Positions 1 to 9,299 are shown, numbered from the stretch's first letter. The stretch is DNA of 64,000 bases from Mycolicibacterium aurum (GCF_900637195.1 NZ_LR134356.1:5394001-5458000), one strand, 5' to 3'. The notes: generated by a model not told the origin, from the letters alone. Made by a program: numbers and translations.

Positions 1-1145
1 TCGATCTCCTCGGCGAGCGCGACGGTGGGCAGTTCCGAGAGCGCCTCCGGGTAGCCGGAGACCCGGCTGTGCCACCGTCCGGTGCGGAACCCGCGGCCGG
101 GCCGATGCCCGCGGGAGGCCGGCGCGGTCGGCGAGCACGGAAACATCGACCCGCCGGGGCGGTCCAGGTTGCCGGTCAGGATGTTCACCACGTCGACGAG
201 CCAGCTGCCCAGCGTGCCGAACTCCACGGTCGAGGTGCCCATGCGCCCGTACACCGCCGCCGACGGGGCAGCGGCCAGCTCGCGAGCCAGTGTCCTGATC
301 TCCTGCGCGTCGATCCCGCAGTACGCGGCCACGGTGTCAGGGGTGAACCCGGCCGCCAGGTCGCGTACCTCGTCGACGCCGGCGACCAACTCGGACACCG
401 AGCCGAGATCGACAAGGCCTTCCTCGAACAGCACCGCCACGATCGCGAACAGCAGGGCGGCGTCGGTGCCCGGCCGCGGTGCGAGATGGCGGTCGGCCAG
501 TTCCGCGGTGCGGGTGCGGGCCGGGTCGATGACGACGAGGCGGCCGCCGCGCTTGCGCAGGCTCCGCAGCTTGCCGGGGAAGTCGGGGGCCGTGGTGACG
601 CTGCCGTTGGACACCACCGGATTGGCTCCGATGATCACCAGGTAGTCGGTGCGGTCCAGGTCCGGCACCGAGAACGCGATCGGGCTGCCGAACATCAGCC
701 CCAGCGCAACGTGCTTGGGCATCTGGTCCAGCGTGCTCGCCGAGAACACCTGACGGGTACCGAGCCCGCGCACGATCAGCGGCGGGTAGAGCGCGCCGGC
801 GACGGTGTGCGCGTTCGGGTTGCCGAGGTACACCCCGACCGACGCGCCGCCGTGATCGCGGAGGGTCGCACCGAGGCCGGCTGCCATCGCGGCGAACGCC
901 TCGTCCCACGTCGCCTCGGTCAATACCCCGTCGCGGCGCACCAGCGGCGCGGTGAGCCGGTCGGGATCGTTGTCGAGTTCGCCGAAGCTCGCCCCTTTGG
1001 GGCAGATGAATCCGGCGGAGAAGACGTCGTCGCGGTCTCCGCGCGCGCCGGTGACGCGGCCACCGTCGATGTTCACGTCGATGGTCAGCGTCAGACCGCA
1101 GGTGGCTTCGCAGAACGGGCAGATCCGAAGGGCTGTTTCGGTCAT
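1..1145 (-). CDS. Molybdopterin oxidoreductase (formate dehydrogenase-like), 3' end outside window
   Basis: The first 381 codons are open and run off the left edge. The N-terminus has the 4Fe-4S pattern C9-x2-C12-x3-C16 and, after 31 residues, C48-P-K-G, which is typical of the formate dehydrogenase/nitrate reductase branch of the bis-MGD molybdopterin family. Downstream the translation has the family's molybdopterin-binding flavour (stretches such as LGNPNAHT and VIIGANPV). Substrate cannot be told from this part. The ATG at 1145 directly precedes the Fe-S motif. It is transcribed away from the window in the same direction as hpt, whose stop lies 18 bp upstream of this start. No signal peptide is visible, so a cytoplasmic enzyme is likely. 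The family is clear; the specific reaction is not. Confidence 0.8.
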   Translation of the reverse strand, partial: MTETALRICPFCEATCGLTLTIDVNIDGGRVTGARGDRDDVFSAGFICPKGASFGELDNDPDRLTAPLVRRDGVLTEATWDEAFAAMAAGLGATLRDHGGASVGVYLGNPNAHTVAGALYPPLIVRGLGTRQVFSASTLDQMPKHVALGLMFGSPIAFSVPDLDRTDYLVIIGANPVVSNGSVTTAPDFPGKLRSLRKRGGRLVVIDPARTRTAELADRHLAPRPGTDAALLFAIVAVLFEEGLVDLGSVSELVAGVDEVRDLAAGFTPDTVAAYCGIDAQEIRTLARELAAAPSAAVYGRMGTSTVEFGTLGSWLVDVVNILTGNLDRPGGSMFPCSPTAPASRGHRPGRGFRTGRWHSRVSGYPEALSELPTVALAEEI

Positions 1146-1163
1146 GCCAGCATCATGCGCCGC

Positions 1164-1742
1164 TTACTGCTCCTCGTACACCTTGGGGTCGAGCGTGCCG
1201 ATGTAGGACAGGTCGCGGTAGCGCTCGGCGTAGTCGAGTCCGTAGCCGACGACGAACTCGTTCGGGATGTCGAAGCCGATGTAGTCGATGTCCAGGTCTA
1301 CGCGGACCGCATCGGGTTTGCGCAGCAGCGTGCACACCTTCAGCGACCGCGGCCGCCGGGTGGCGAGGTTGCGCAGCAGCCACTTGAGCGTGAGGCCGGA
1401 GTCGACGATGTCCTCGACGATCAGCACGTCACGGTCGTTGATGTCGCGGTCGAGGTCCTTGAGGATGCGCACCACACCCGACGACGAGGTCGAGGACCCG
1501 TAGGAGCTGACCGCCATGAACTCCAGCTGGGTGGGCACCGAGATGGCCCTGGCCAGGTCGGTGACGAACATGACCGCGCCCTTGAGGACGGTGATGAGCA
1601 GCAGATCCTGCCCCGACGGCGCGTCCCGGTACGCGGTGGTGATCTCCGCGGCGAGTTCGGCGGTCTTGGCTTTGATCTGTTCTTCGGAGAGCAACACCGA
1701 TTTGATGTCCCCGGGATACAAGTCCGCAGGCTGCGCTGGCAC
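1164..1742 (-). CDS. hpt: Hypoxanthine-guanine phosphoribosyltransferase
   Basis: Purine salvage enzyme that transfers the phosphoribosyl group of PRPP to hypoxanthine or guanine in the cytoplasm. The 192-aa protein has the usual family length. It shows the PRPP-binding motif VLIVEDIVDSGLT at about residues 106-118 and the upstream VLKGAVMFVTDL loop. It corresponds to Rv3624c of M. tuberculosis and sits immediately downstream of tilS (28 bp gap), the same pairing seen in many actinobacteria. Start chosen at ATG 1742. Confidence 0.95.
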   Translation of the reverse strand: MPAQPADLYPGDIKSVLLSEEQIKAKTAELAAEITTAYRDAPSGQDLLLITVLKGAVMFVTDLARAISVPTQLEFMAVSSYGSSTSSSGVVRILKDLDRDINDRDVLIVEDIVDSGLTLKWLLRNLATRRPRSLKVCTLLRKPDAVRVDLDIDYIGFDIPNEFVVGYGLDYAERYRDLSYIGTLDPKVYEEQ

Positions 1743-1770
1743 GGGCCCAGCCTAGTAGGACAGTCGACCG

Positions 1771-2730
1771 TTACGCCCCGACGGGTTCGCGATACAGCGT
1801 CAGCACACCGCGCCGCCGTCCGGCGAACAGCCGCTCCCGCGCCAACCCGCCGGGCACGGCGACCCCGCCCTGACCCCGCCAGTCGGTGACGAGCGCGTCG
1901 ACCGCCCGGATCTGCCTGTCGGTCAGCGCGCACGCTCCCCCGGCCAACAGCCAGGCCCTGATGACCCGGCGGCGCACCGCGTCGGGCAGTGGCACCAGGG
2001 TGGCGACATCCAGCTCACCGCCCGCCGGCAGCACCTGCGCGGCGGTGTCGTCGAGTGCATCGGTGTCCTCGCGCAGCGCTGCCGCCGTGCGGGACAGCGC
2101 CTCGGCCACGCCGCCGCCGAGGACGTCTTCGAGCAACGGCAGCACTTCGGCGCGCAACCGGACCCGGGTGAAGCGCGGATCGGTGTTCTGCGGGTCGTGC
2201 CACGGTGTCAGCCCCAGCTCGGCGCACGCCTGATGGGTGACCGCGCGCCGCACCCCGAGCAGCGGCCGGCACCACGGGGGGGCGTACGGCCGCATACCTG
2301 CGATCGAGCGGGCACCGGAACCGCGGCCCAGCCCGAGCAGCACGGTCTCGGCCTGGTCGTCGAGTGTGTGCGCCAGCAGCACCGGCGCGCCCCGGCGTGC
2401 CTCGTCGAGCGCCCGGTATCGGGCTGCCCGGGCGGCTGCCTCCGGACCTCCGACAGATCCCACCTCGACGCAAAGCACCTCTGCGGCAAAACATCCCAGC
2501 GCGAGCGCCTGCTCCCGTGCGGCGGCTGCCACCGCCGGGGACTCCGGCTGGAGGCCGTGGTCGACGATCAGGGCGGTCGTCGGGAACAGCGGGGCCGCCA
2601 CAGCTGCGAGGGCCAGCGAGTCGGGCCCGCCGGACAGTGCCACGCACCACGGGTCCCCGCCGACGGGATGAACGCGGACGAAGTCGGTGACGGCGGCGCG
2701 CAACGCCGCTACAGCACCCGGTCGATCCAT
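1771..2730 (-). CDS. tilS: tRNA(Ile)-lysidine synthase
   Basis: Modifies C34 of tRNA-Ile(CAU) to lysidine using ATP and lysine, so that it reads AUA. The N-terminal PP-loop ATPase motif is present as ALSGGPDSLAL (about residues 32-42). At 319 aa it is the short actinobacterial form. It overlaps the 3' end of the upstream metalloprotease gene by about 22 bp, which suggests translational coupling in a dacB-DUF2342-tilS-hpt run on the minus strand. Homologue of Rv3625c (mesJ). Confidence 0.93.
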   Translation of the reverse strand: MDRPGAVAALRAAVTDFVRVHPVGGDPWCVALSGGPDSLALAAVAAPLFPTTALIVDHGLQPESPAVAAAAREQALALGCFAAEVLCVEVGSVGGPEAAARAARYRALDEARRGAPVLLAHTLDDQAETVLLGLGRGSGARSIAGMRPYAPPWCRPLLGVRRAVTHQACAELGLTPWHDPQNTDPRFTRVRLRAEVLPLLEDVLGGGVAEALSRTAAALREDTDALDDTAAQVLPAGGELDVATLVPLPDAVRRRVIRAWLLAGGACALTDRQIRAVDALVTDWRGQGGVAVPGGLARERLFAGRRRGVLTLYREPVGA

Positions 2731-3782
2731 CGCTGCGGCTCGTTGATTTCCGCTGGGAGAGGCAGAGTCTGCGCATCGGTCCAGATGGTGTTGAAACGCT
2801 CCATGCCGACCTTGGACACCACGTCGTCGACGAACGCCTTGCCCAACGTGTACTGGTTCATCTTGGCGTCCACCCCGAGCAGCGCCCGCAGAAGCCGCTG
2901 CAGCGGCGGCTGCTTACGTTGCCGCCGTTGATCGAACCGATGCCTGATCGACGACACCGACGGCACCACGGCGGGTCCCACCGCATCCATGACATGCTCG
3001 GCATGACCTTCGAGCAGGGTGCCCAGCACCAGCAACTGATCGAGTGCCTTCTGCTGCGGTTCCGACTGCATGGCCCGCAGCAACCCGACGACACCGGTCG
3101 AATTAATCTCGGGTACACCGTTTTTCACCACCACCTGACGGTCCCGCACATAGTCGGCCAGCCGGCCCACCATCTTGGTCACGTCGTCGCCGGCATCCTC
3201 GGTCAGGACCGCCAGCGCATTCTTCATGTGGCCGGCCAGCCAGGGATTGGCCCGGAACTGCACCCGGTGGGTGACTTCGTGCAGGCACACCCACATCCGG
3301 AAGTCCTTGGGCGCCACCCTGAGCTGGCGTTCGACGGCGATCACGTTGGGGTACACCAGCAGCAGCTCGCCGCCGCCGTCGGCGAACGGGTCGTACTGGC
3401 CCAGGATGCCCGACGACACGAACGCCAGCACCGCGCCGGTCTGGGCGCCGGCGATGCGTCCGCTGACAGCGCGCGGCTTGGCTGCGTCCTCGGCGTCCCC
3501 GCCGCCGGTCATCACCCGCATCGACCGGGCCGCTGCGTGAATCCAGTCCGGACGGTTGACGATTCGGGCCTCTTGGATCTCACCGCCCTCGATCAGCCCG
3601 GTCACCTCACGCACCGGCAGCTCGGACGCCCGGGCCGACTCGGTGAGCTGGTCGATCGCCTGGGCACGTGTGTAATGCGTGACCGGGGACTCCTTGCGGG
3701 CCAGCTTGCCCCCGAGGGTGGCGGCCAGATTCCAGTCGACCGCGCCGCCGACGGTGAAGCGGGGCTTGGCGGCGGCGCTCAT
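2709..3782 (-). CDS. DUF2342 zinc-dependent metalloprotease-like protein
   Basis: A 357-aa protein of the actinobacterial DUF2342 family (Rv3626c homologue), described as a putative zinc hydrolase and sometimes linked in annotation to coenzyme F420 genes. A zincin-type motif HEVTH is visible near residue 190, in a helix that follows a hydrophobic strand. No signal peptide is evident. The start ATG at 3782 overlaps the dacB stop as ATGA, showing tight coupling. The substrate is unknown; the family assignment rests on the sequence pattern and synteny. Confidence 0.85.
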   Translation of the reverse strand: MSAAAKPRFTVGGAVDWNLAATLGGKLARKESPVTHYTRAQAIDQLTESARASELPVREVTGLIEGGEIQEARIVNRPDWIHAAARSMRVMTGGGDAEDAAKPRAVSGRIAGAQTGAVLAFVSSGILGQYDPFADGGGELLLVYPNVIAVERQLRVAPKDFRMWVCLHEVTHRVQFRANPWLAGHMKNALAVLTEDAGDDVTKMVGRLADYVRDRQVVVKNGVPEINSTGVVGLLRAMQSEPQQKALDQLLVLGTLLEGHAEHVMDAVGPAVVPSVSSIRHRFDQRRQRKQPPLQRLLRALLGVDAKMNQYTLGKAFVDDVVSKVGMERFNTIWTDAQTLPLPAEINEPQRWIDRVL

Positions 3783-5152
3783 GAACTGCACCCGCAGCTG
3801 CGGAGGGTGGCGGCGAAGGCGTCGAGCGAGGTTCGCCCGGTGGGGCCCGCGTCGTTGGACAGTAGGGCGAAGGTCAGCACTCTCCCGCTTTCGTCGGTGA
3901 CGATCCCGGCCAGCGTGTTGGTTCCGGTCAGGGACCCGGTCTTGGCGCGCAGATAGCCCGCGGCGGCGCGTCCGCCGTCGGTGTCGAGGTAGCGATTGGA
4001 CAGGGTGCCGCTGCCCCCGGCGATCGGCAGCAGATCGACCAGCGGACGCAGCGCAGGCATGGACTCGCCTGCCGCGGCCTGCATGATGCCGTCCAGGGTT
4101 TCCGCCGTCAGCCGGTCGTCGACCGACAACCCGCTGGAGTCGAAGATCCGCGCCCCGGCCGTGTCGATGCCCGCGTCGTCGAGGGCGCCAAGAACGGCCC
4201 GCGACGCGCCGTCGAAACTCTGCGGCCGGTTCCGCGCCGCGGCGACCTCGCGGCCGATCGATTCGGCCATCACGTTGTCGGAGGCGTTCATCATGTCGCG
4301 CAGCCGCTGCATCAGCGGCGGCGACTGCACCGCCGCGAGCTCCTTCCCGCGTGCCGCGCCCGGGCGCACCGTCACCTTGGCCGGGTCGAGTCGCAGCGCG
4401 ACGGCGAGTGCGCGGCCCGCGTCCAGTGCAGGCGTCCTGGACCGCCGCGACTCCACGCTCACCGGCTGGGTGCGGCCGCCGTCGAGCATGACCGCCTCCA
4501 TCGGCGCGATGTCGCCGCCGTCGATGTCGAGCGGATCCCAGCCCGGCGCCATCGTCGGGCCCGAGTACGCGCTGACGTCCACCTGCACGGTCTTCACGGC
4601 GACTCCGCTGCGACGGATCTGCTCGGCCAGATCGCTGATCCGCGCCGCGTCCCGGTACCAGGTGTCCTGCTTCGCCGGCGCCGCAGACAGGGTCTGGTCC
4701 CCTCCGCCCACCAGAACGGCGACGCCGGGCGACGGGGACACCACCCGCGTCGTCAACCGGGCGTCGCGGTCGAGGGTCAGCAACGCAGCAGCGGCGGTCA
4801 GCACCTTGTTCGTCGACGCCGGCTGCATCGGCAGACCCGCCCCCTGCGCCCACAGCTCCTGCCCGGTCAGCGCGTCGGTGATGCGTCCGGTGAACCGTCC
4901 GAGGTTGGGGTCGGCGACCACCCCCCGCAGGGCCGCGGCGAGGCCGTCGGGCGTCGGGGTGTCCGCCGAATCCGAGACGGGCACCACGGCCGGGGCGGCG
5001 GTTGCGGGCGGGGGCGCAGGCTCGACGGCCAGCTGCTCGGAGGTCTGCCTGCCCGCGACCAGCGCGGCGGCCGCGACGACGACAACGACAAGCAGCAGCA
5101 CCGACGCCCCCACCACGATGTACGTGGATCGCCGCCACCCGCTGGGCCGCAT
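3779..5152 (-). CDS. dacB: D-alanyl-D-alanine carboxypeptidase/endopeptidase, PBP4 (S13) family
   Basis: Cell-wall enzyme that trims or cleaves peptidoglycan stem peptides outside the membrane. The 457-aa translation has an N-terminal basic stretch and one membrane segment (about residues 10-33), a proline/alanine-rich linker, then a serine-type penicillin-binding domain. The catalytic triad motifs are S113-TN-K116, SDN (in ASDNVM) and KTG (in AKTGSL). The start at ATG 5152 was chosen because it precedes the RRS-membrane segment; a longer reading frame runs back over the divergent ppa promoter and is unlikely. Homologue of Rv3627c. First gene of the dacB-DUF2342-tilS-hpt run. Confidence 0.93.
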   Translation of the reverse strand: MRPSGWRRSTYIVVGASVLLLVVVVVAAAALVAGRQTSEQLAVEPAPPPATAAPAVVPVSDSADTPTPDGLAAALRGVVADPNLGRFTGRITDALTGQELWAQGAGLPMQPASTNKVLTAAAALLTLDRDARLTTRVVSPSPGVAVLVGGGDQTLSAAPAKQDTWYRDAARISDLAEQIRRSGVAVKTVQVDVSAYSGPTMAPGWDPLDIDGGDIAPMEAVMLDGGRTQPVSVESRRSRTPALDAGRALAVALRLDPAKVTVRPGAARGKELAAVQSPPLMQRLRDMMNASDNVMAESIGREVAAARNRPQSFDGASRAVLGALDDAGIDTAGARIFDSSGLSVDDRLTAETLDGIMQAAAGESMPALRPLVDLLPIAGGSGTLSNRYLDTDGGRAAAGYLRAKTGSLTGTNTLAGIVTDESGRVLTFALLSNDAGPTGRTSLDAFAATLRSCGCSS

Positions 5153-5270
5153 GATGTCCCGCTCTCCCTCGACTTCCCAGAGCCACCCCTGTAGAGCAGG
5201 GTATCCCTCGTTTAGGGTTAACCCGCGTCGCCAGCCGACGCCCCTGTCCCAGCGCACTAGGAGTAACGGC

Positions 5271-5756
5271 GTGCAGTTCGATGTGCTCATCGAGATCCAA
5301 AAGGGTTCACGCAACAAGTACGAGGTGGACCACGAGAGCGGCAAGGTGAAGCTGGATCGCTATCTGTTCACCGCGTTCGGCTACCCCACGGATTACGGCT
5401 ACATCGAGGACACGCTCGGCGAGGACGGCGATCCGCTGGACGCGCTGGTGCTGCTGCCCGAGCCGGTGTTCCCCGGTTGCATCGTGGAGGCCCGCCCCGT
5501 CGGCATGTTCCGGATGACCGACGAGAAGGGCGGCGACGACAAGGTGCTCTGCGTGCTCGCAGACCCGCGCTGGGACCACATCCAGGACATCGGCGACGTC
5601 TCGGAGTTCGAACTGGACGCGATCAAGCACTTCTTCGTGCACTACAAGGACCTCGAGCCCGGCAAGTTCGTCAAGGCCGCCGACTGGGTGGGCCGCGAGG
5701 AGGCCGAGGCCGAGGTGAACCGGTCGATCGAACGGTTGAAGACGCAGGGGCACTAG
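5271..5756 (+). CDS. ppa: Inorganic pyrophosphatase
   Basis: Family I soluble pyrophosphatase that hydrolyses PPi to two phosphates. The 161-aa protein carries the signature DGDPLDALVL with its metal-binding aspartates and the preceding FGYPTDYGYIEDT segment. The start is GTG 5271, preceded by AGGAG seven bases upstream; this agrees with the conserved N-terminus VQFDVLIEI. It is divergent from dacB, with about 118 bp between starts that must hold both promoters. Homologue of Rv3628c/ppa. Confidence 0.96.
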   Translation: MQFDVLIEIQKGSRNKYEVDHESGKVKLDRYLFTAFGYPTDYGYIEDTLGEDGDPLDALVLLPEPVFPGCIVEARPVGMFRMTDEKGGDDKVLCVLADPRWDHIQDIGDVSEFELDAIKHFFVHYKDLEPGKFVKAADWVGREEAEAEVNRSIERLKTQGH

Positions 5757-5831
5757 CCGCCGTCGGCGTGATTTAGCGTGCCCGTAACACGACGTAACGT
5801 GCGCGCCGCTTGACGAACCGATCATGACGGT

Positions 5832-6353
5832 GTGCTGCTGCATCAAGGGATCGGACTGGACGCGTTCAACGCGATGCCGATGCGCCGCGCCGTCCACGCG
5901 GTGTTCGAGTGCTGCTACAGCGTGCCGCTGGCCGCCGACCTGGCGCGCGCCCGCCCGTTCGACAGCCACGACCGGCTGTTCCGCTTCGCCGACACCCTGC
6001 TGTTCGGGCTGGCCGAAGAGTCCATCGACTCGATCCTGCAGGCCTACCCGGACGTCGGCCGGCGGCCCGGCAGCGAGAAGTCCCAGGCCGAGCAGTGCGC
6101 GATCGTCGACGAACGGCCCGCCGTGATGGCCGAGCTGGCCGCCGCGTCCAAGGCCTACCTGGACCATTTCGGCTTCGGCTTCGTGATGTTCATCAACGGC
6201 TACTGTGCCGACGACGTGCTGGCGTCGATGCGCGACCGGCTGCACAACGACTACGAGACCGAACGCAAGGTGGTCCGCAACGAGCTGGCCCGGATCAACC
6301 GGACCCGGCTCGAGCGGATGCTCGGACCCGAAGGCGGATACGACAACTGGTGA
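5832..6353 (+). CDS. uraD: OHCU decarboxylase (UraD-like)
   Basis: Probable 2-oxo-4-hydroxy-4-carboxy-5-ureidoimidazoline decarboxylase, the last step that yields S-allantoin from urate. The 173-aa protein fits the family, with the N-terminal GLDAFNAMP segment and the region YPDVGRRP followed by S-x-x-EQ. The apparent start is GTG 5832; an ATG at 5824 is in another frame. It is directly followed by allantoicase, supporting a role in urate/allantoin breakdown. The usual His-Pro of the active-site motif appears here as Tyr-Pro, so activity needs testing. Confidence 0.75.
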   Translation: MLLHQGIGLDAFNAMPMRRAVHAVFECCYSVPLAADLARARPFDSHDRLFRFADTLLFGLAEESIDSILQAYPDVGRRPGSEKSQAEQCAIVDERPAVMAELAAASKAYLDHFGFGFVMFINGYCADDVLASMRDRLHNDYETERKVVRNELARINRTRLERMLGPEGGYDNW

Positions 6354-6385
6354 GGGTCCGGGCGCACTCGCCTAGGCTCGTCTGA

Positions 6386-7417
6386 GTGAGTACCACGTCA
6401 ACCCGGCCGGCCGGCCAGTCCCATTTCCTGTCGCTCCCCGACCTCGCAGCCAGGTCCGCCGGTGGTGCGGTGCTGTGGGCCAACGACGACGTGTTCGCCG
6501 AGAAGGAAAACCTGATCAAGGCCGGCCCCGCCGAGTACCGGCCCGCCACGTTCGGCCACAAGGGTCAGATCTACGACGGCTGGGAGACCCGCAGAAGGCG
6601 CGGCGCGACAGCGGATTCCCACGACTTCGCCATCGTGCGGCTCGGCGCCCCTGCCATCGTCCGCGGGGTGGTCGTCGACACCGCCTGGTTCACCGGCAAC
6701 TACCCGCCCGAGGCGTCGGTGGAGGCCGCGTTCGTCGAGGGGTACCCGACGCCCGAGGAGCTGGCCGAGAAAGTCGAGTGGACGACGATCGTCGGTCGCC
6801 ATGCGATCAACGGCGACACCCGGAATCCGTGCTCGGTCGACTCGCCGCGGCGGTGGACGCACCTGCGCCTGTCCATTTATCCCGACGGCGGGGTGGCCCG
6901 CTTCCGCGTCCACGCCGAGGGGCTGCTGGATCCGCGGTTCACCGAACTCCCGCTCGATCTGGCCGCTTTGGAGAACGGCGGCCGAATCACCGGCTGCTCC
7001 AACATGTTCTACAGCTCACCCAACAACCTGCTGCTGCCGGGAACGCCGCGGACGATGGGCGACGGCTGGGAGACCTCGCGCCGCCGCGACACCGGAAACG
7101 ACTGGGTCCAGGTCCGTTTGGCAGGTCAGGGCGTGCTGGCAGCTGCCGAACTCGACACGTCGTACTTCATCGGCAACGCCCCGGGTTCCGCGCGGCTGCG
7201 GGGCCGCGACGGAGACGGCGACTGGTTCGACCTGCTGGAGCAGACCGAGTTGCAGCCCGACACACGGCACCGGTTTCTGCTCACGAGCGACCGGCCGGTC
7301 ACCGAGGCGCGCATGGACATCTACCCTGACGGCGGCATGGCCCGCTTGCGGTTGCTCGGTCGGCTGACCCCGGACGGACTGGCGAAGGTGCACGAACGCT
7401 GGGACAGCAGCAGCTAG
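6386..7417 (+). CDS. alc: Allantoicase
   Basis: Hydrolyses allantoate to ureidoglycolate and urea. The 343-aa protein is a tandem duplication of the allantoicase domain: both halves contain the same pattern, GDGWETxRRRx followed by D-W/D-F-x-x-V-R-L and later YPDGGxARxR. The start is GTG 6386, 32 bp after uraD, so the two genes probably form an operon. The IS30 element begins 42 bp after the stop, so any further catabolic gene originally downstream could have been separated. Confidence 0.9.
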   Translation: MSTTSTRPAGQSHFLSLPDLAARSAGGAVLWANDDVFAEKENLIKAGPAEYRPATFGHKGQIYDGWETRRRRGATADSHDFAIVRLGAPAIVRGVVVDTAWFTGNYPPEASVEAAFVEGYPTPEELAEKVEWTTIVGRHAINGDTRNPCSVDSPRRWTHLRLSIYPDGGVARFRVHAEGLLDPRFTELPLDLAALENGGRITGCSNMFYSSPNNLLLPGTPRTMGDGWETSRRRDTGNDWVQVRLAGQGVLAAAELDTSYFIGNAPGSARLRGRDGDGDWFDLLEQTELQPDTRHRFLLTSDRPVTEARMDIYPDGGMARLRLLGRLTPDGLAKVHERWDSSS

Positions 7418-7458
7418 CCGGACGCCGAGCGTGGGGGCTGTGCACGCGAATGCGGGGG

Positions 7459-8770
7459 CGGGTTCAAGGGATGGATGCAACAGCTGGCGGTTTTGAGAGT
7501 AGTTCGTTGAGGGCTTCGGCGGGTGTTCTCCAGTTCAGTGTCTGGCGGGGTCGGCCGTTGAGTTCGGCGGCGACGTTGTCAAGGATGCCGGGACCGTGCA
7601 GCGAGAGGTCGGTCCCCTTCGGAAAGTACTGACGCAGTAGCCCATTGGTGTTCTCGTTGGTGCCACGCTGCCAGGGTGAGTGCGGATCGCAGAAGTAGAT
7701 GTCGAGATCGGCTGCGGCGGCGATGGCGATGTGGTTGGCCATTTCCTTGCCCTGATCCCAGGTCAGAGAACGCCGTAGGTGCTCTGGCAGCTCGGTCATC
7801 TTCTCCACGATGGCGTCTTGGACTGCGACCGCACCGTGGTTGTCGGGCAGATGAAGCAGCATGACGAACCGGGTGGCGCGCTCGACCAAGGTGCCGATCG
7901 CAGATCCGGATGTGGTGCTGCCGATGATCAGGTCACCCTCCCAGTGCCCGGGCACTGCACGGTCGGCGACCTCGGCCGGGCGTTCGCTGATGTTAACCAT
8001 GCCCGGGATCCGACCGCGGCGGGTCTCGGGCTGGCGCCGAGGCCGGCGAATGGCCCGCTTGGTCCGCAAGCACTGGTGCAGCTCACGGCGCAGCGATCCG
8101 CGCCCTTGGACGTAGATGGACTGGTAGATGGCCTCGTGTGACACCCACATCTCCAGATCGTCGGGGAAGTCGCTGCGCAACCGGCGCGCGATCTGGCGCG
8201 GACTATGACGCAGCTTCAACCGAGTCTGCACCTCGTCGCGCAAGGTGTCATTGGCGGCGAGCTTTCCTCGCTTGGGGCGTCGCGCCCGCCTCGCCGCCGA
8301 CCGCTCACCAGCCAATGCGTCATAGCGCACCGTCGAGGTGCTACCGCTCTGGCGCGCACCGAAAGCCTTCTTGCGGCGGTAACCCGACTTGCGTCCGTCG
8401 TAGCGGTTCTCGACGTTATTGTCGAGTTCACGCTTGATCGTCGACGCCGCACGCCCGAGTCGCGCTCCGATCGAGCGCAGTGACTCATCACGGCCCACAC
8501 CGACCTGAATTTGGATGCGCTCTTCGAGGGTCAGTCGGGGCTTGGGCCCCTCTATCTTCACCTCGTACACACGTTGTTTCACACCACCAGCGTCGGTCAG
8601 CCACTTCCGTGCCGCCCCCAGCGACACACCGACGGCGAAGGCAGCCTCAGCCGGATTGAGCCCCAACCCAATCTGCGCCCAGAACGCTTTCACCGTCGCC
8701 GGCTGAATCGCATGGGACCCCATCGCAACACTCCTCAATCAAAGGGTGTTGCATCCATCCCTTGAACCCG
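7459..8770 (-). mobile_element. IS30-family insertion sequence, complete
   Basis: A 1.31-kb element bounded by perfect 24-bp terminal inverted repeats at 7459-7482 and 8747-8770 (both begin CGGGTTCAAGGGATGG when read inward). The transposase stop codon lies inside the left repeat. Both ends are flanked by GC-rich sequence that partly extends the repeat, so the exact ends and a 2-3 bp target duplication cannot be fixed. The element appears intact and potentially active. Confidence 0.92.
7464..8723 (-). CDS. IS30-family transposase
   Basis: DDE transposase of the IS30 family. The N-terminal part has two helix-turn-helix regions (for example AEAAFAVGVSLGAARKWL and LRSIGARLGRAASTIKREL). The C-terminal catalytic core shows D in EGDLIIG, D in TWDQGKEM and E in RGTNENTNGL, spaced as in the family. 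The start was placed at ATG 8723 because GAGGAG lies upstream; a TTG five codons earlier is possible. At 419 aa it is full length with no frameshift. Confidence 0.93.
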   Translation of the reverse strand: MGSHAIQPATVKAFWAQIGLGLNPAEAAFAVGVSLGAARKWLTDAGGVKQRVYEVKIEGPKPRLTLEERIQIQVGVGRDESLRSIGARLGRAASTIKRELDNNVENRYDGRKSGYRRKKAFGARQSGSTSTVRYDALAGERSAARRARRPKRGKLAANDTLRDEVQTRLKLRHSPRQIARRLRSDFPDDLEMWVSHEAIYQSIYVQGRGSLRRELHQCLRTKRAIRRPRRQPETRRGRIPGMVNISERPAEVADRAVPGHWEGDLIIGSTTSGSAIGTLVERATRFVMLLHLPDNHGAVAVQDAIVEKMTELPEHLRRSLTWDQGKEMANHIAIAAAADLDIYFCDPHSPWQRGTNENTNGLLRQYFPKGTDLSLHGPGILDNVAAELNGRPRQTLNWRTPAEALNELLSKPPAVASIP

Positions 8771-8791
8771 CCGGGTGAATTCGGTGCACAA

Positions 8792-8809
8792 GGCCCACGT
8801 TCGCGGGCC
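8792..8809. terminator. GC-rich hairpin after the IS30 element
   Basis: GGCCC and GGGCC arms flank an 8-base loop just beyond the stop of the minus-strand LLM-like gene. There is no T-run, so this could be a weak terminator or chance structure in GC-rich DNA. Confidence 0.3.
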
Positions 8810-8821
8810 CGTCGCTGCAAT

Positions 8822-9229
8822 TCAGGACGCGCGAGGCTGAGCCCGGCGCGCGAGCCGGCCCAGGACATCCCGACCGACCGTCCCGACGTCCTGGCGTGGC
8901 GATGCCGCGATCAGCGTGACGCCGTCGGCCACCTCCGCCGAGCCGATATCGGAGATCAGCCCGGCCAGTCCGTCAACGGTGCCTGCGTAGTGCACCGTCT
9001 CCGCGTCGGCCTCAGCCCGAGAGCCCCCGGGCAGGTCCCGAGCCGAACGGAAGTCACCGGCCACCGAGATCGTGACGTCGAGAATCACCGCCACGTCGTC
9101 CGCACCCGCCCTGATCCGCGCCCGCGCACGCCGCGCCTGCTGCAGGTCGGGCGCCGCGACACGCACGATCTGCTGGTCACCGTGCGTGAGCTCACTCACT
9201 CCGCCGTCTTCCGCCACGAAAAGCCGCAC
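8822..9229 (-). CDS. Small protein resembling the C-terminal part of LLM-type oxidoreductases
   Basis: A 135-aa soluble protein. Its second half, with ETVHYAGTVDGLAGLI followed by VADGVTLI and VGRDVLGRL, resembles the C-terminal end of luciferase-like (LLM, often F420-dependent) monooxygenases, where such segments close the TIM barrel. The N-terminal catalytic half of that family is absent, so this is either a stand-alone small family or a truncated relative. It lies 70 bp downstream of terC in the same direction. No function is assigned. Confidence 0.6.
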   Translation of the reverse strand: MRLFVAEDGGVSELTHGDQQIVRVAAPDLQQARRARARIRAGADDVAVILDVTISVAGDFRSARDLPGGSRAEADAETVHYAGTVDGLAGLISDIGSAEVADGVTLIAASPRQDVGTVGRDVLGRLARRAQPRAS

Positions 9230-9299
9230 CCGGCCACGCTATCGAGCGTGCCGGGTGCGGCGCAGTGTTGCGATCAGCGCGAGCGCAAGGGAATTCCGC

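Noticed and set aside
69..1889. Long plus-strand frame over the left edge, hpt and tilS region
   Set aside because: Shadow of minus-strand genes in GC-rich DNA; the minus translations show clear family motifs.
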